A stretch of DNA of 56,017 nucleotides from positions 1 through 56,017 of the forward strand of contig DASVBS010000046.1 of assembly GCA_036375715.1 (NCBI GenBank). The letters are read 5' to 3'. Source of the DNA: Longimicrobiaceae bacterium (GTDB taxonomy: Bacteria > Gemmatimonadota > Gemmatimonadetes > Longimicrobiales > Longimicrobiaceae). Position 1 is the stretch's first letter. Each line of letters begins with the position of its first letter. A program made the translations under genes and the position numbers. Below are positions 34,817 to 42,881 of this stretch, in pieces. Under the pieces are notes generated by a model. The model searched no databases, had not been told where the DNA came from, and worked only from the letters and a program-made list of their open reading frames with translations.

Positions 34817-35653
34817 ATGCCGAGTGGACAGCTCAAGCAGGCTCTTGGACAGCTCTTCGGTAGAGGCGCCGCGGGGGTGGCGATGCCCACGCCGATGAAT
34901 CGGGCGGAGGTGGAGGCGGCGGTCGGAGAGAAGCGGAGCCTCGCCGGTGTGGATCTGAGCGGCGTCGACCTCACCGGCCTCTCCCTGGCAGGTATGGATC
35001 TGCAGGGGACGAACCTCCAGGGAGCCAACCTGCGAGGGGTGGTCCTGAGCGGTGCGAACCTCAGCGACACGCGGCTCTCCGGGGTCGATCTGACGGGCGC
35101 CAACCTCGCCGGCGCGAACCTCACGGACGCTAACTGCCTCCGCACCGGGGCGAACCCGGATCAACCGGTGGTGTTACGTGAGGCCAATCTGGTTGGGGCG
35201 GTGATGCTCGGCTCCAACCTTGCGCACGCGGATCTCTCCGGGGCCAACCTGGAGGGCGCCGTCCTCAGGGAGGCGAACTTCAACGCCGCCGACTTCACGG
35301 GCGCCCGGCTGGTCAATGCGAACCTCGATGGGGTCAATCTACGCCGCGCGCGGCTCGAGGGCGCGGACCTGACCGGCGCCGATCTCTCCACCGCCGACCT
35401 GACCCGCGCTGCCTGCGCGCGCGCATCCTTCGCGGGGGCTACGCTGCGGCGCGCCAGTCTCGCCGAGGCCGACCTGCAGGACTGCGACTTCACCGGGGCA
35501 AACCTGACGGAGACCGACCTGGAGCGTAGCGATCTCCGCCGCGCGCGGGTTCGGGACGCGACCGTGCTGCGGGCCGACTTCGACGACGCGAAATTGGAGG
35601 ATGCGGATCTATCCGGTCTCGATACGAGCACCGCATACAACCTGAACGGGTAG
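34817..35653 (+). CDS. Pentapeptide-repeat protein
   Basis: 278 residues. From about residue 38 to the end the sequence is built of five-residue A(D/N)LxG repeats (for example VDLSGVDLTG, ANLRGVVLSGANLSD, ADLSGANLEGAVL, SDLRR), about 45 in total. This predicts a right-handed quadrilateral beta-helix. Such proteins range from gyrase-protecting mimics to proteins of unknown role. There is no signal peptide. A GGAGG ribosome site fixes ATG 34817 over an in-frame GTG at 34811. It ends before a classical terminator, so it is a single-gene unit. The small gap before it holds a 14-base palindrome at 34693-34706. Confidence 0.92.
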   Translation: MPSGQLKQALGQLFGRGAAGVAMPTPMNRAEVEAAVGEKRSLAGVDLSGVDLTGLSLAGMDLQGTNLQGANLRGVVLSGANLSDTRLSGVDLTGANLAGANLTDANCLRTGANPDQPVVLREANLVGAVMLGSNLAHADLSGANLEGAVLREANFNAADFTGARLVNANLDGVNLRRARLEGADLTGADLSTADLTRAACARASFAGATLRRASLAEADLQDCDFTGANLTETDLERSDLRRARVRDATVLRADFDDAKLEDADLSGLDTSTAYNLNG

Positions 35654-35729
35654 GCGGGTCAGACCGCGGTGAGGAAGTCGGGCGCTCAGCCCCGACCAAC
35701 GTCGCACCGACCCCGCCTGTAGAAGACAG

Positions 35730-35760
35730 GGCCGCCCCTCCGGCGAGGGGCGGCCTTTTT
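35730..35760 (+). terminator. Rho-independent terminator
   Basis: Stem GGCCGCCCCT (35730-35739) and AGGGGCGGCC (35746-35755) with a 6-base loop, followed by TTTTT (35756-35760). It closes the pentapeptide-repeat gene. Confidence 0.9.
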
Positions 35761-35814
35761 AGGGAGGCGCAGTGCGTCCGCGCGTCCCGGCGTACACCCG
35801 CACTTCGATCTGGT

Positions 35815-36495
35815 ATGTTGAAGAAACCGTCCTACGTCCTGCTGCTCCTCTCGGCGAGCCTGTCGCTCGCTGCCTTTGCCTGGTCCACGCCGCGCACGAC
35901 CACGGCTGTGCCTCGAGCTGTGATCGAGTCTCACGCCGCGGCGGCACCCATACGGCTGACGGTGGCTCCCAGCGGCAACGTGGCTCGCTATCGCGTGCGG
36001 GAGCAGCTCGTGGGGCGAGATCTACCCAACGACGCCGTTGGCGAGACCAGCAAGGTGAGCGGCGCCATCGTAATCGACGAGTCCGGGAAGATCGTGCGCG
36101 AGGAGTCGCGGATCGTGGTGGACGTGACGGCGCTGAAGAGCGACTCGGATCGGCGGGACGGCTACGTGCAGCGCCGGCTGCTGGAGGGCGAGCAGCATCC
36201 GATGGTGACCTTCGTGCCCACCGAGGTGCACGGGCTCAGCGGAGCGCTCCCGACCAGCGGGACCGCGAATCTTCACCTGGTCGGCGACCTGACGGTGAAG
36301 GGCGTGACCCGGCCCACCGCCTGGCAGGTGACGGCTCGCTTCAACGGCCAGCAGATCACCGGCTCCGCCTCCACCGCCTTCACCTTCGATGACTTCAATC
36401 TGACCCAGCCGAGGGTACCGGTACTCCTCAGCGTGGCGGACACGATCCGGCTGGAATACGACTTTACGCTGGTGCGGGAGGGGGAGACGGAATAG
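35815..36495 (+). CDS. YceI-family periplasmic lipocalin-like protein
   Basis: 226 residues with a signal peptide (hydrophobic about 6-22). The YceI lipocalin fold is marked by IVVDVTALKSDSDRRDGYVQ (about 101-120), then HPMVTFVPTEV (about 127-137), and GDLTVKGVTRPTAW (about 156-169). Family members bind polyisoprenoids or other amphiphiles in the periplasm and are often induced by pH or osmotic stress. It stands alone on the plus strand, convergent with the gene ending at 36640. The AT-rich heptamer element starts 8 bases after its stop. Confidence 0.92.
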   Translation: MLKKPSYVLLLLSASLSLAAFAWSTPRTTTAVPRAVIESHAAAAPIRLTVAPSGNVARYRVREQLVGRDLPNDAVGETSKVSGAIVIDESGKIVREESRIVVDVTALKSDSDRRDGYVQRRLLEGEQHPMVTFVPTEVHGLSGALPTSGTANLHLVGDLTVKGVTRPTAWQVTARFNGQQITGSASTAFTFDDFNLTQPRVPVLLSVADTIRLEYDFTLVREGETE

Positions 36496-36503
36496 CCGAG
36501 GAT

Positions 36504-36636
36504 AATTACGAATTACGAGTTGCGAATTACTTTCTGGCAATTTTGGATTTTGAATTTTGGATTTCGAATTGGGGGTGGCGCCGAGAATCGAGCCCGGGCG
36601 CGGCCCCCAATTCGTAATTCGTAGTTCGTAATTTGC
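36504..36636. repeat. AT-rich inverted heptamer arrays (ATTACGA / AATTCGT) with an internal ATTTTGG array
   Basis: Left arm: ATTACGA 36504-36510, ATTACGA 36511-36517, GTTGCGA 36518-36524, ATTACTT 36525-36531. A second 7-base array follows immediately: ATTTTGG 36540-36546, ATTTTGA 36547-36553, ATTTTGG 36554-36560, ATTTCGA 36561-36567. The right arm is AATTCGT 36609-36615, AATTCGT 36616-36622, AGTTCGT 36623-36629, AATTTGC 36630-36636, ending 3 bases before the stop codon (36640) of the minus-strand gene. The whole is far more AT-rich than its surroundings. Confidence 0.85.
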
Positions 36637-36639
36637 GCC

Positions 36640-37764
36640 TCAGTCCTTCGGCTTAGCAGTGCGCGTGCCTCGGCTCGATCCCCCGGAGCCGCCGGAGCGG
36701 GCGGAGGAGCCCTCGCTGCTGGGGCGGGAGGTGGGCTGGGTGGCGGCGCCGCCGCGATCACCCCGGCGATAGCCTTCACCCTTCACCGCCTTCCCTCCGT
36801 TGCTCCTCGATCCGTCCGGCTGCCGCACGATGATTACCCCGGGGTAGCCCCCGTACCATCCCCAGTAGCGCCGGCCATACGGGTAATACCCGTAACCCGG
36901 CCCCCACCAGGGATCCCAGACCGGTCCGCGCGGACCGCCGACGCGTGGGGGCACCTGGCGGGCGGAGTTGTCCACCGCGAAGACCTCGGGGTAGGCGAGT
37001 GCCACGAGCAGGTCGATCACCCGCGTCGGCACTCCGGCGTCCGCGAGGCGCGTCAGCGTGCGCGCATCGACCGTGAAGCTCTGGTCCCGCTCCACCAGCC
37101 ACGCCTCCAGGGCCGTCGCGTCGAGGTTCCGGGACGCCTCGATCACGTCGTCCGGGCCGATCCGCGCGGCCGCGGCCATGCGCGCCGCATCCGCGGCGAG
37201 GGTTCGATTCTCCAGCGAGGCGCGGATCTCAGCCGGGAGATCAGCGGTGTTGGAGGCCGGTCGATAGCGGACCACCTGGACACCGCTGTTCCCGCCGACA
37301 CTGACCGCCTGCACGTCGATCCACTCCTGGTCGGGGGCGAAGGCCATCACGCCTGATGAGATGCGCTCGAGTCCTCCCTCGCAATTGAACTGCGAACGGA
37401 GGTAGAGGCGCGTCCCGTTGGCGGACCAGGAGGCGCTCTCCCAACCCGTGCATCCCTCTCGCTCCGCCCGGTGCTGTTCGCCGTCCGCGCGGACGGTCGA
37501 GCGCGACTCGACCTCGCCGTCGGCGATGCTCACCATCTCCGCGGCGTCCGATTGCGCCGTGGGCACCACGCAGAGCTTGCGGTCGACGTCCGGCGCATCG
37601 CTAGGCGCCGCCGCGTCCGCGGTGGGTTCCCAGCACCCGATCCACGCCTGCCAGCGCGGACCCTCGGCCGTCTGCTGCGCCGGCGCCGGCGCAGCAGCCA
37701 TGAGGAGCAAGCCCGCGACCAGCGCACCGCCGGTCAGTGCACGATTCCGGATCGTGATGTTCAT
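36640..37764 (-). CDS. Exported hypothetical protein with Gly/Tyr/Trp-rich and basic C-terminal tail
   Basis: 374 residues. A signal peptide ends at about residue 26 (LLMAAAPAPAQQ). The N-terminal half has a small domain with two Cys (GCWEP and KLCVV) and GCTGWESASWSANGTRLYLR. A middle helical block includes LTRLADAGVPTRVIDLLVAL. The C terminus is low complexity: a WDPWWGPGYGYYPYG run, then Arg/Ser/Gly-rich. Aromatic-Gly tails are typical of surface or matrix-interacting proteins, but no family is recognised. It follows the outer-membrane protein gene at 37776 (same strand, 11 bases apart), so the two may act together. Confidence 0.75.
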   Translation of the reverse strand: MNITIRNRALTGGALVAGLLLMAAAPAPAQQTAEGPRWQAWIGCWEPTADAAAPSDAPDVDRKLCVVPTAQSDAAEMVSIADGEVESRSTVRADGEQHRAEREGCTGWESASWSANGTRLYLRSQFNCEGGLERISSGVMAFAPDQEWIDVQAVSVGGNSGVQVVRYRPASNTADLPAEIRASLENRTLAADAARMAAAARIGPDDVIEASRNLDATALEAWLVERDQSFTVDARTLTRLADAGVPTRVIDLLVALAYPEVFAVDNSARQVPPRVGGPRGPVWDPWWGPGYGYYPYGRRYWGWYGGYPGVIIVRQPDGSRSNGGKAVKGEGYRRGDRGGAATQPTSRPSSEGSSARSGGSGGSSRGTRTAKPKD

Positions 37765-37775
37765 CGGTTCACTCC

Positions 37776-38534
37776 TCATTGCCTGAAGCTGACGCCGACG
37801 GTGATGACGAAGCCCGCCAGGTCGATCGGATCGAATCCCTCGAACGCATCGGAGGGCTCCGCCTCCGCCCAGGTATAACGCCCCTCACCGGTTATGGCCA
37901 TGCGAGGGGTGATGGTATATTCGAGGCCGGCAAAGGCTTCGGCGGTGGGCGCCCAGCCGTTGGAATCCAGCTCGTCCTCGAAGATGATGGGTGGGTCCGT
38001 GGACTCGTCCACGAACTCGCCAGTCTGCCTGAAGCGATACCACATGCCGCCCGCAGCGGCGCCAACGTAAGGCACCAACCGCGCCGGGATCCAGGCGTAA
38101 CGGCCGACCGAGCGACCCGGCGCGAGCGGATAGAGCCGCACGCCCGCCGTCAAGGGGACGCGTCGGAACTCGGTGCGCTGGAGAATCGGAAGGTCGTCCT
38201 CGCCCTCCCAATCCCGGGACTCCGATCGGGCGGAGGAGCCCACATAGCCGACCGATGCCACGAGATCGAGCCGGGGCAGGACGCGGACGCCGACATCCCC
38301 GGAAGCCGAGAAGCCGTTGAAATCGCCGCGGCTCAGGGTCAGCTCCTGGCGCACGAAATCAAAGAGGTCGCTGCCTGCGCTGGCGACGCCGAATCCCCCG
38401 CGCGCTCCGAGGATCACGTTGGGCTCGTCGAAGAGGAAGCCGCGTCCCGTCTGAGCCTCGGAGGGTGAGGCCGAGGCGGCGAGGGCGAGAGCAAGGCCCA
38501 CGGCGACGCCGCGGACAGGAAGGGAGAACTGCAT
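37776..38534 (-). CDS. Outer-membrane beta-barrel protein (OmpW/OMP_b-brl type)
   Basis: 252 residues. The signal peptide ends at about residue 28 (ASASPSEAQ). The mature part alternates hydrophobic and polar residues in strands separated by short turns (ILGARGGFGVAS, RLDLVASVGYVGSS, LVPYVGAAAGGMWYRF, AFAGLEYTITPRMAITGEGRYTW). It ends with an aromatic-rich last strand (VITVGVSFRQ). This matches small 8-stranded outer-membrane proteins of the OmpA/OmpW-like class. ATG 38534 is supported by an AGGAGG site. It leads a two-gene unit with the 36640-37764 gene. Confidence 0.82.
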   Translation of the reverse strand: MQFSLPVRGVAVGLALALAASASPSEAQTGRGFLFDEPNVILGARGGFGVASAGSDLFDFVRQELTLSRGDFNGFSASGDVGVRVLPRLDLVASVGYVGSSARSESRDWEGEDDLPILQRTEFRRVPLTAGVRLYPLAPGRSVGRYAWIPARLVPYVGAAAGGMWYRFRQTGEFVDESTDPPIIFEDELDSNGWAPTAEAFAGLEYTITPRMAITGEGRYTWAEAEPSDAFEGFDPIDLAGFVITVGVSFRQ

Positions 38535-38822
38535 GAGGAGACCTCCTGGAGCAACCGGCGGAATCCGAGCGCCACCGGCGCTGCGAAATGCTTCTCTCTG
38601 TACCGCTGGCAGTTCGATAGAGTTCCGTGGGACGGGGCCGGGAGCTTGCAGCCAACGTGCCCCAGGACCAGCTTGTATGCGTTGCGGCCGGTACATTACG
38701 GGGCCCGCCATGCGGCGCCGCGCAGCGGTGGCCGGCTCGCCGTGAAAGGGCAGCCGTCTCGAGACGTCAGGACGAGCTTGGAACGAGACCTTCGATATCA
38801 GAACGTTTTCTCAGGCCGACTC

Positions 38823-39293
38823 GTGACCACCCTGGACGTCCAACCGAGCTCCGCGGGCGATGTCGACGCGAGGGGCGAACCGATTCGTCAGCTGCTCCTC
38901 GCGCTCATCTTCCTGGGCGCCGCCGGGTTGGTGGCGGAACTCCTGCTGCTGGAGCACACCGAGAACGTGTACCAGTGGATGCCACTGGTCATGCTCGCCC
39001 TCGTTCTCGTCTTCAGTCTCCTGCTCGGCTTTCGTCCGTCGCCCCGCGTGCTCCGCCTCTTCCGGGGGCTGATGGTCCTCGTCATCCTGGTGGGGTTGGT
39101 GGGCATCTACCTGCACTACGACGGCAACCGCGAGTTCGAGCTGGAGATGGACCCTCAGGCGAGCGGCTTCGACTTGCTGTGGAAGGTGCTCCACGGGGCG
39201 ACCCCCACGCTCGCCCCGGGAGCAATGGTCCAGCTCGGTTTGCTGGGGCTCGTCTTCGCCTATAGACATCCTCTCCTGCGCCTGCGGGCGTAG
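38823..39293 (+). CDS. Small integral membrane protein, unknown function
   Basis: 156 residues from a GTG at 38823; the frame is open further upstream, so the exact start is uncertain. Four hydrophobic stretches are visible (LLLALIFLGAAGLVAELLLL, WMPLVMLALVLVFSLLLGF, LMVLVILVGLVGIYL and a C-terminal MVQLGLLGLVFAY). Short loops carry HTENVY and HYDGN. No catalytic motif and no family recognised. It lies just before the HhH lipoprotein gene on the same strand. Confidence 0.65.
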   Translation: MTTLDVQPSSAGDVDARGEPIRQLLLALIFLGAAGLVAELLLLEHTENVYQWMPLVMLALVLVFSLLLGFRPSPRVLRLFRGLMVLVILVGLVGIYLHYDGNREFELEMDPQASGFDLLWKVLHGATPTLAPGAMVQLGLLGLVFAYRHPLLRLRA

Positions 39294-39345
39294 GTTCTTT
39301 CTCCACCCTGGAAGTCTCTCCGCCAGAAACCGATCGGAGGATCGA

Positions 39346-39882
39346 ATGAAACGACTGCTCTCGAAGACGCTGGTCGCGATTTCCTTCGTGGGTCTCATTG
39401 CCTGCGGCGGAGAGGCCGCCGATGGTGGCGATGCGGCGGCCGGCGACACCGCCGTCGACTCTATGGCAACCACCGACGCCGACACGACCAGCACGGCACA
39501 AGACGCCGCCGGCGGGCTTCTCGACCCCGAGTCCGCCACCCGCGACCAGCTCACCGCCATCCCCGGGATCGATGCTGCCCTCGCCGACTCGCTGATCGCG
39601 GCGCGCCCTTTCACTGACATGACGGAGGTGGACTCGATCCTCGCGACCAGCCTGGACGAAGCGCAGCGGGAAGAGGTCTACCGTCGGCTCTGGAAGCGGA
39701 TCGACCTGAACACTGCCTCGGACGAGGAGATCCTCCTGATCCCCGGTATCGGCGAGCGGATGCTCGGCGAGTTCAAGGAGTACCGTCCGTATCGGGCAAT
39801 CGAGCAGTTCCGGCGCGAGATCGGCAAGTACGTGGACGAGGAGGAGGTCGCCCGTCTCGAACAGTACGTGGAGATTCGCTGA
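39346..39882 (+). CDS. Lipoprotein with ComEA-like helix-hairpin-helix motifs
   Basis: 178 residues. The signal peptide has a lipobox (VGLIAC, Cys about residue 21), followed by an acidic Ala/Asp/Thr linker of about 45 residues. Two helix-hairpin-helix motifs follow: LTAIPGIDAALADSLIAARP and, after IDLNTASDEEILLIPGIGERM, a second hairpin with FKEYRPYRAIEQ. HhH domains bind DNA without sequence preference. Exported lipoprotein forms resemble ComEA of DNA-uptake systems, but no other com gene is in the window. It precedes the KDGal kinase by 21 bases. Confidence 0.85.
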   Translation: MKRLLSKTLVAISFVGLIACGGEAADGGDAAAGDTAVDSMATTDADTTSTAQDAAGGLLDPESATRDQLTAIPGIDAALADSLIAARPFTDMTEVDSILATSLDEAQREEVYRRLWKRIDLNTASDEEILLIPGIGERMLGEFKEYRPYRAIEQFRREIGKYVDEEEVARLEQYVEIR

Positions 39883-39903
39883 GCGCGGGGGAGGCAGGGA
39901 AGG

Positions 39904-40926
39904 ATGAACGGCGGGGCGCGAGCCAGCTTCATCGGCGTCGACATGGGGACGACCAACACCCGTGTCTGGCGCATCGTCGACGGGCGCATCGTCCAGCGAG
40001 TGCAAGCTGGCGTGGGAATCCGCGACTCCGCCGTTGCGGGCAGGCCGGAGGTGCTGTGCGAGGTGCTGCGCAGGCTGCTCCAGCAACTGGACGCGGCGGC
40101 TGGGGCCGAGGCCGCACCACCACCCGTCGCCCTGGTCGCGGCCGGGATGATCACCTCCGATCACGGGCTACTGGAGGTCCCGCATCTGCCGGCGCCGGCG
40201 GGGCTCCTGGAGCTCTCAGCGGCGGTCCGAGTCTGCAACATGCCGGAACTGTGCGCCCTGACGGTGCATCTGGTCCCGGGGGTGCGGACTGGGGAACCGT
40301 TGGTGGCGCGGGAGCGCGTCGGACAGACCGACATCATGCGGGGGGAGGAGACTCTGTGCGTAGGGCTGCACGCCGCGGGTATTCTCCCGGCGGGCGGATC
40401 CCTGTTGAACCTCGGATCACACTGGAAAGTGATCCACCTGGACTCCGCCGGGCGGGTCGCACGCAGCGCCACCGCGCTGACCGGGGAGTTGCTACACGCA
40501 GCCCAGACCCAGACCCTCCTCGCCGGCTCCGTTCCTTCGGAGCGCCCCGAACGTCTGCATCCCGACTGGGTGGAGGGCGGGCTGCGCGAGGCTCGCGGCT
40601 CGGGGCTGGAGCGGGCGCTATTCTGCGTGCGCCTGCTCGAGCAGCGCGCCGAATCCACGCCGGAGCAGCGCCTCTCCTATCTGGTGGGGGCGTTCATAGG
40701 CTCCGCGTTGCCCTGGCTCGAGCGGGAGATTCCGCTGCGCGGATCGGTCGCGGTGGCGGGTGGCGGCCCGATCGCCGAGCGGGTCGGGCGCGTACTCGAG
40801 CGAATGGGCCGGAAGGCGCGTCTGGTGGACGCAGCGGAGGTGGAAGAGGGGATGGCTCGTGGGCTCGCCCTCATCGCGGCCGAACGGCTACGAGCCGAGC
40901 GGAGTAGTACCCCGACTTCGCCCTGA
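39904..40926 (+). CDS. dgoK: 2-dehydro-3-deoxygalactonokinase
   Basis: 340 residues of the DgoK family, an ASKHA-fold sugar-acid kinase. It starts with the phosphate-binding GVDMGTTNTRVWRI (about residues 11-24). Further typical segments are GMITSDHGLLEVPHLPAPAG, MRGEETLC and GSHWKVIHLDSAGRV, with PAGGSLLNLGSHWK marking the active centre. It phosphorylates 2-keto-3-deoxy-galactonate in the De Ley-Doudoroff pathway of galactose/galactonate breakdown, which fits the galactonate-type dehydratase at 20394-21599. The partner aldolase (dgoA) is not in this window. An AGGGAAGG ribosome site supports the ATG. Confidence 0.9.
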   Translation: MNGGARASFIGVDMGTTNTRVWRIVDGRIVQRVQAGVGIRDSAVAGRPEVLCEVLRRLLQQLDAAAGAEAAPPPVALVAAGMITSDHGLLEVPHLPAPAGLLELSAAVRVCNMPELCALTVHLVPGVRTGEPLVARERVGQTDIMRGEETLCVGLHAAGILPAGGSLLNLGSHWKVIHLDSAGRVARSATALTGELLHAAQTQTLLAGSVPSERPERLHPDWVEGGLREARGSGLERALFCVRLLEQRAESTPEQRLSYLVGAFIGSALPWLEREIPLRGSVAVAGGGPIAERVGRVLERMGRKARLVDAAEVEEGMARGLALIAAERLRAERSSTPTSP

Positions 40927-40957
40927 TACCCGATATCGAGATCGTGGCCGGAACCTC

Positions 40958-40986
40958 TTTTCAAATCGTAACGAGCGGCCTATAGT
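40958..40986 (+). promoter_or_regulatory. Candidate sigma-70-type promoter upstream of the Gfo/Idh/MocA gene
   Basis: TTTTCA (40958-40963) and TATAGT (40981-40986) are spaced by 17 bases, matching 4 of 6 and 5 of 6 consensus positions. They lie about 140 bases before the start of the oxidoreductase gene. Confidence 0.5.
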
Positions 40987-41123
40987 GGTAGCTAATTCCC
41001 ACAACCCGTGCTGTGCCTGGCCGCGTCCGGGCTGCGCGGGTTCGCGCCCCGTTCGACGCGGGACCCGCGAGATCCGCGGGGTCGATCCCCGTGTCCTCAC
41101 TCCACGCCTCTCTGGAGACCACC

Positions 41124-42572
41124 ATGTCTGATGGAAAGGGTATCTCCCGTCGGAGCTTCTTCAAGCACTCCACGACCGGGATCGCCGCCGCAGCCGCATT
41201 CCCCACCATCATTCCGAGTCGGGCGTTCGGCGCCAACGACCGCGTGAACCTCGCGGTGGTGGGCATTCGGGGGCAGGGAGGTGCACACCTGAGCGGCTTC
41301 AGCCGCATCGAGAACGTCCGCATCGCGGCGATCTGCGACGTCGACCAGAACCTCTTTCCCGACCGCGTGAGCGAGTTGCGGGAGCGGACGGGCGAGGAGC
41401 CGCGCACGTACACGGATATGCGCCGGCTGTTCGAGAACCGCGACATCGACGCGGTCACTTTCGCCATCCCGAACCACTGGCATGCGCTGGCGTCGATCTG
41501 GGCGGCGCAGGCGGGCAAGCACGTGTACGTGGAGAAGCCGTCTTGCCACAGCGTCTGGGAGGGGCGGCAGATGGTCAACGCGGCGCGCGCCAACAATGTG
41601 GTGATGCAGGTTGGCTTCCAGAACCGCTCACGCCCGAACGTCAACGCCGCGATCAAGTTCATGCGCGAGGGTGGGATCGGTAAGATCTACATGGCGCGCG
41701 GGCTCTGCCACAAAGCACGGCCGAATATCGGCCGCTATCCAGACGGCCCCATGCCCGATGGGTCGGCGCCCTTCTCCTTCACCGTCGGTGGGCGCGGCTC
41801 CGTGGGTCCGTACACCCGGGCCTACCTGGACAAGGTGGATTACGACATGTGGATCGGACCGGCTCCGGCGAAGCCGTTCAACCCCAACCGCTTCCACTAC
41901 AACTGGCACTGGCAGTGGGAGTACGGCAACGGAGACACCGGAAACCAGGGTCCGCACCAGCTCGACGTGGGCCGCTGGGGCCTCGGGCGTGACGACTATC
42001 CGGTCAAGATCACCTCTCACGGTGGCACCTTCATCCACACCGATTCGGCCCAGACCACGCCGAACACGCAGACCACGATCTTCGAATACGCCGACGGCAC
42101 GATCTTCGAGTTCAGCACCCGCGGCCTGCCGACCAACGCCGACGGTGAGATCATGATCGGCGACATCTTCTACGGCAGCGAGGGCCGCCTGGAGATCGAC
42201 GACGGCGGCAACTGGAAGACCTACATGGGCTACAACAACGAGCCCGGACCGGATTCGTCCAACATCGAGACCGAGGCCTCCGACGCGCGGATCACGGTGG
42301 GCACGGGGTCCTCGGGCCACTACGGCAACTTTATCAACGCCGTGCGCTCCGGGAATCCGGCGGATCTGAACTGCGACATCGAGGAGGGCTACCGCTCGAG
42401 CGTGCTCGCCCACCTCGCCAACATCTCCTACCGGCTCGGTCGCGAGCTCAAGTTCGACGGCGCCACCGAGACCTTCGTCGGCGACGACGAGGCCAACGCC
42501 ATGCTCAAGGACGTTTACCGGGAGCCGTTCGTGGTACCGGATCTCTCGGGCCCGAGGACGACGAGTCGGTGA
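41124..42572 (+). CDS. Tat-exported Gfo/Idh/MocA-family oxidoreductase
   Basis: 482 residues. The N terminus carries a twin-arginine signal (SRRSFFKHSTTGIAAAAAF, about residues 9-27). The NAD(P)-binding Rossmann motif is AVVGIRGQGGAHLSGF (about 45-60), followed by the family EKP motif (YVEKPSCHSVWEG, about 135-147). The C-terminal domain has WHWQWEYGNGDTGNQGPHQLDVGRW-type residues (a GNQGPHQLDV signature). Exported members retain a tightly bound cofactor and act on sugars or glycosides, including 3-keto interconversions. The ATG at 41124 begins the Tat signal; upstream frame extension is spurious. Confidence 0.92.
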   Translation: MSDGKGISRRSFFKHSTTGIAAAAAFPTIIPSRAFGANDRVNLAVVGIRGQGGAHLSGFSRIENVRIAAICDVDQNLFPDRVSELRERTGEEPRTYTDMRRLFENRDIDAVTFAIPNHWHALASIWAAQAGKHVYVEKPSCHSVWEGRQMVNAARANNVVMQVGFQNRSRPNVNAAIKFMREGGIGKIYMARGLCHKARPNIGRYPDGPMPDGSAPFSFTVGGRGSVGPYTRAYLDKVDYDMWIGPAPAKPFNPNRFHYNWHWQWEYGNGDTGNQGPHQLDVGRWGLGRDDYPVKITSHGGTFIHTDSAQTTPNTQTTIFEYADGTIFEFSTRGLPTNADGEIMIGDIFYGSEGRLEIDDGGNWKTYMGYNNEPGPDSSNIETEASDARITVGTGSSGHYGNFINAVRSGNPADLNCDIEEGYRSSVLAHLANISYRLGRELKFDGATETFVGDDEANAMLKDVYREPFVVPDLSGPRTTSR

Positions 42573-42620
42573 GCTGGAAGCTAGGAGCCAGAATTCTTTG
42601 ATTCCTGGCTTGGGCGAGAA

Positions 42621-42655
42621 GGAGCCGGCACCCACGTTGGTGCCGGCTCCTTTTT
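42621..42655 (+). terminator. Rho-independent terminator after the Gfo/Idh/MocA gene
   Basis: Perfect 12-bp stem GGAGCCGGCACC (42621-42632) with GGTGCCGGCTCC (42639-42650), 6-base loop, then TTTTT (42651-42655). Confidence 0.93.
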
Positions 42656-42747
42656 CGTGTTGGCCTTTTCGCGAGATCTGCGGTGTTTCCGATTTGGTTG
42701 GGCGTCCGGAGGGGCTGCAGCCTGTGATGACAGGATTGCTCACAATG

Positions 42748-42779
42748 AAGGCCAGCGGCCTATCGGCGCTGGCCTTTTT
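42748..42779 (+). terminator. Second Rho-independent terminator in tandem
   Basis: Stem AAGGCCAGCG (42748-42757) with CGCTGGCCTT (42767-42776) and a T run to 42779. It lies about 95 bases after the first one, so this convergent gap has two plus-strand terminators. Confidence 0.8.
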
Positions 42780-42881
42780 CGTCTGATCGTCCCCGGAGCT
42801 GGCCTCGAAGACAGACGCCCGCCTTCTCCCGAGCGCCAGGAATGAAGACAAGAATTCTAGCTTCTAGCTTCCAGCTCCTAG

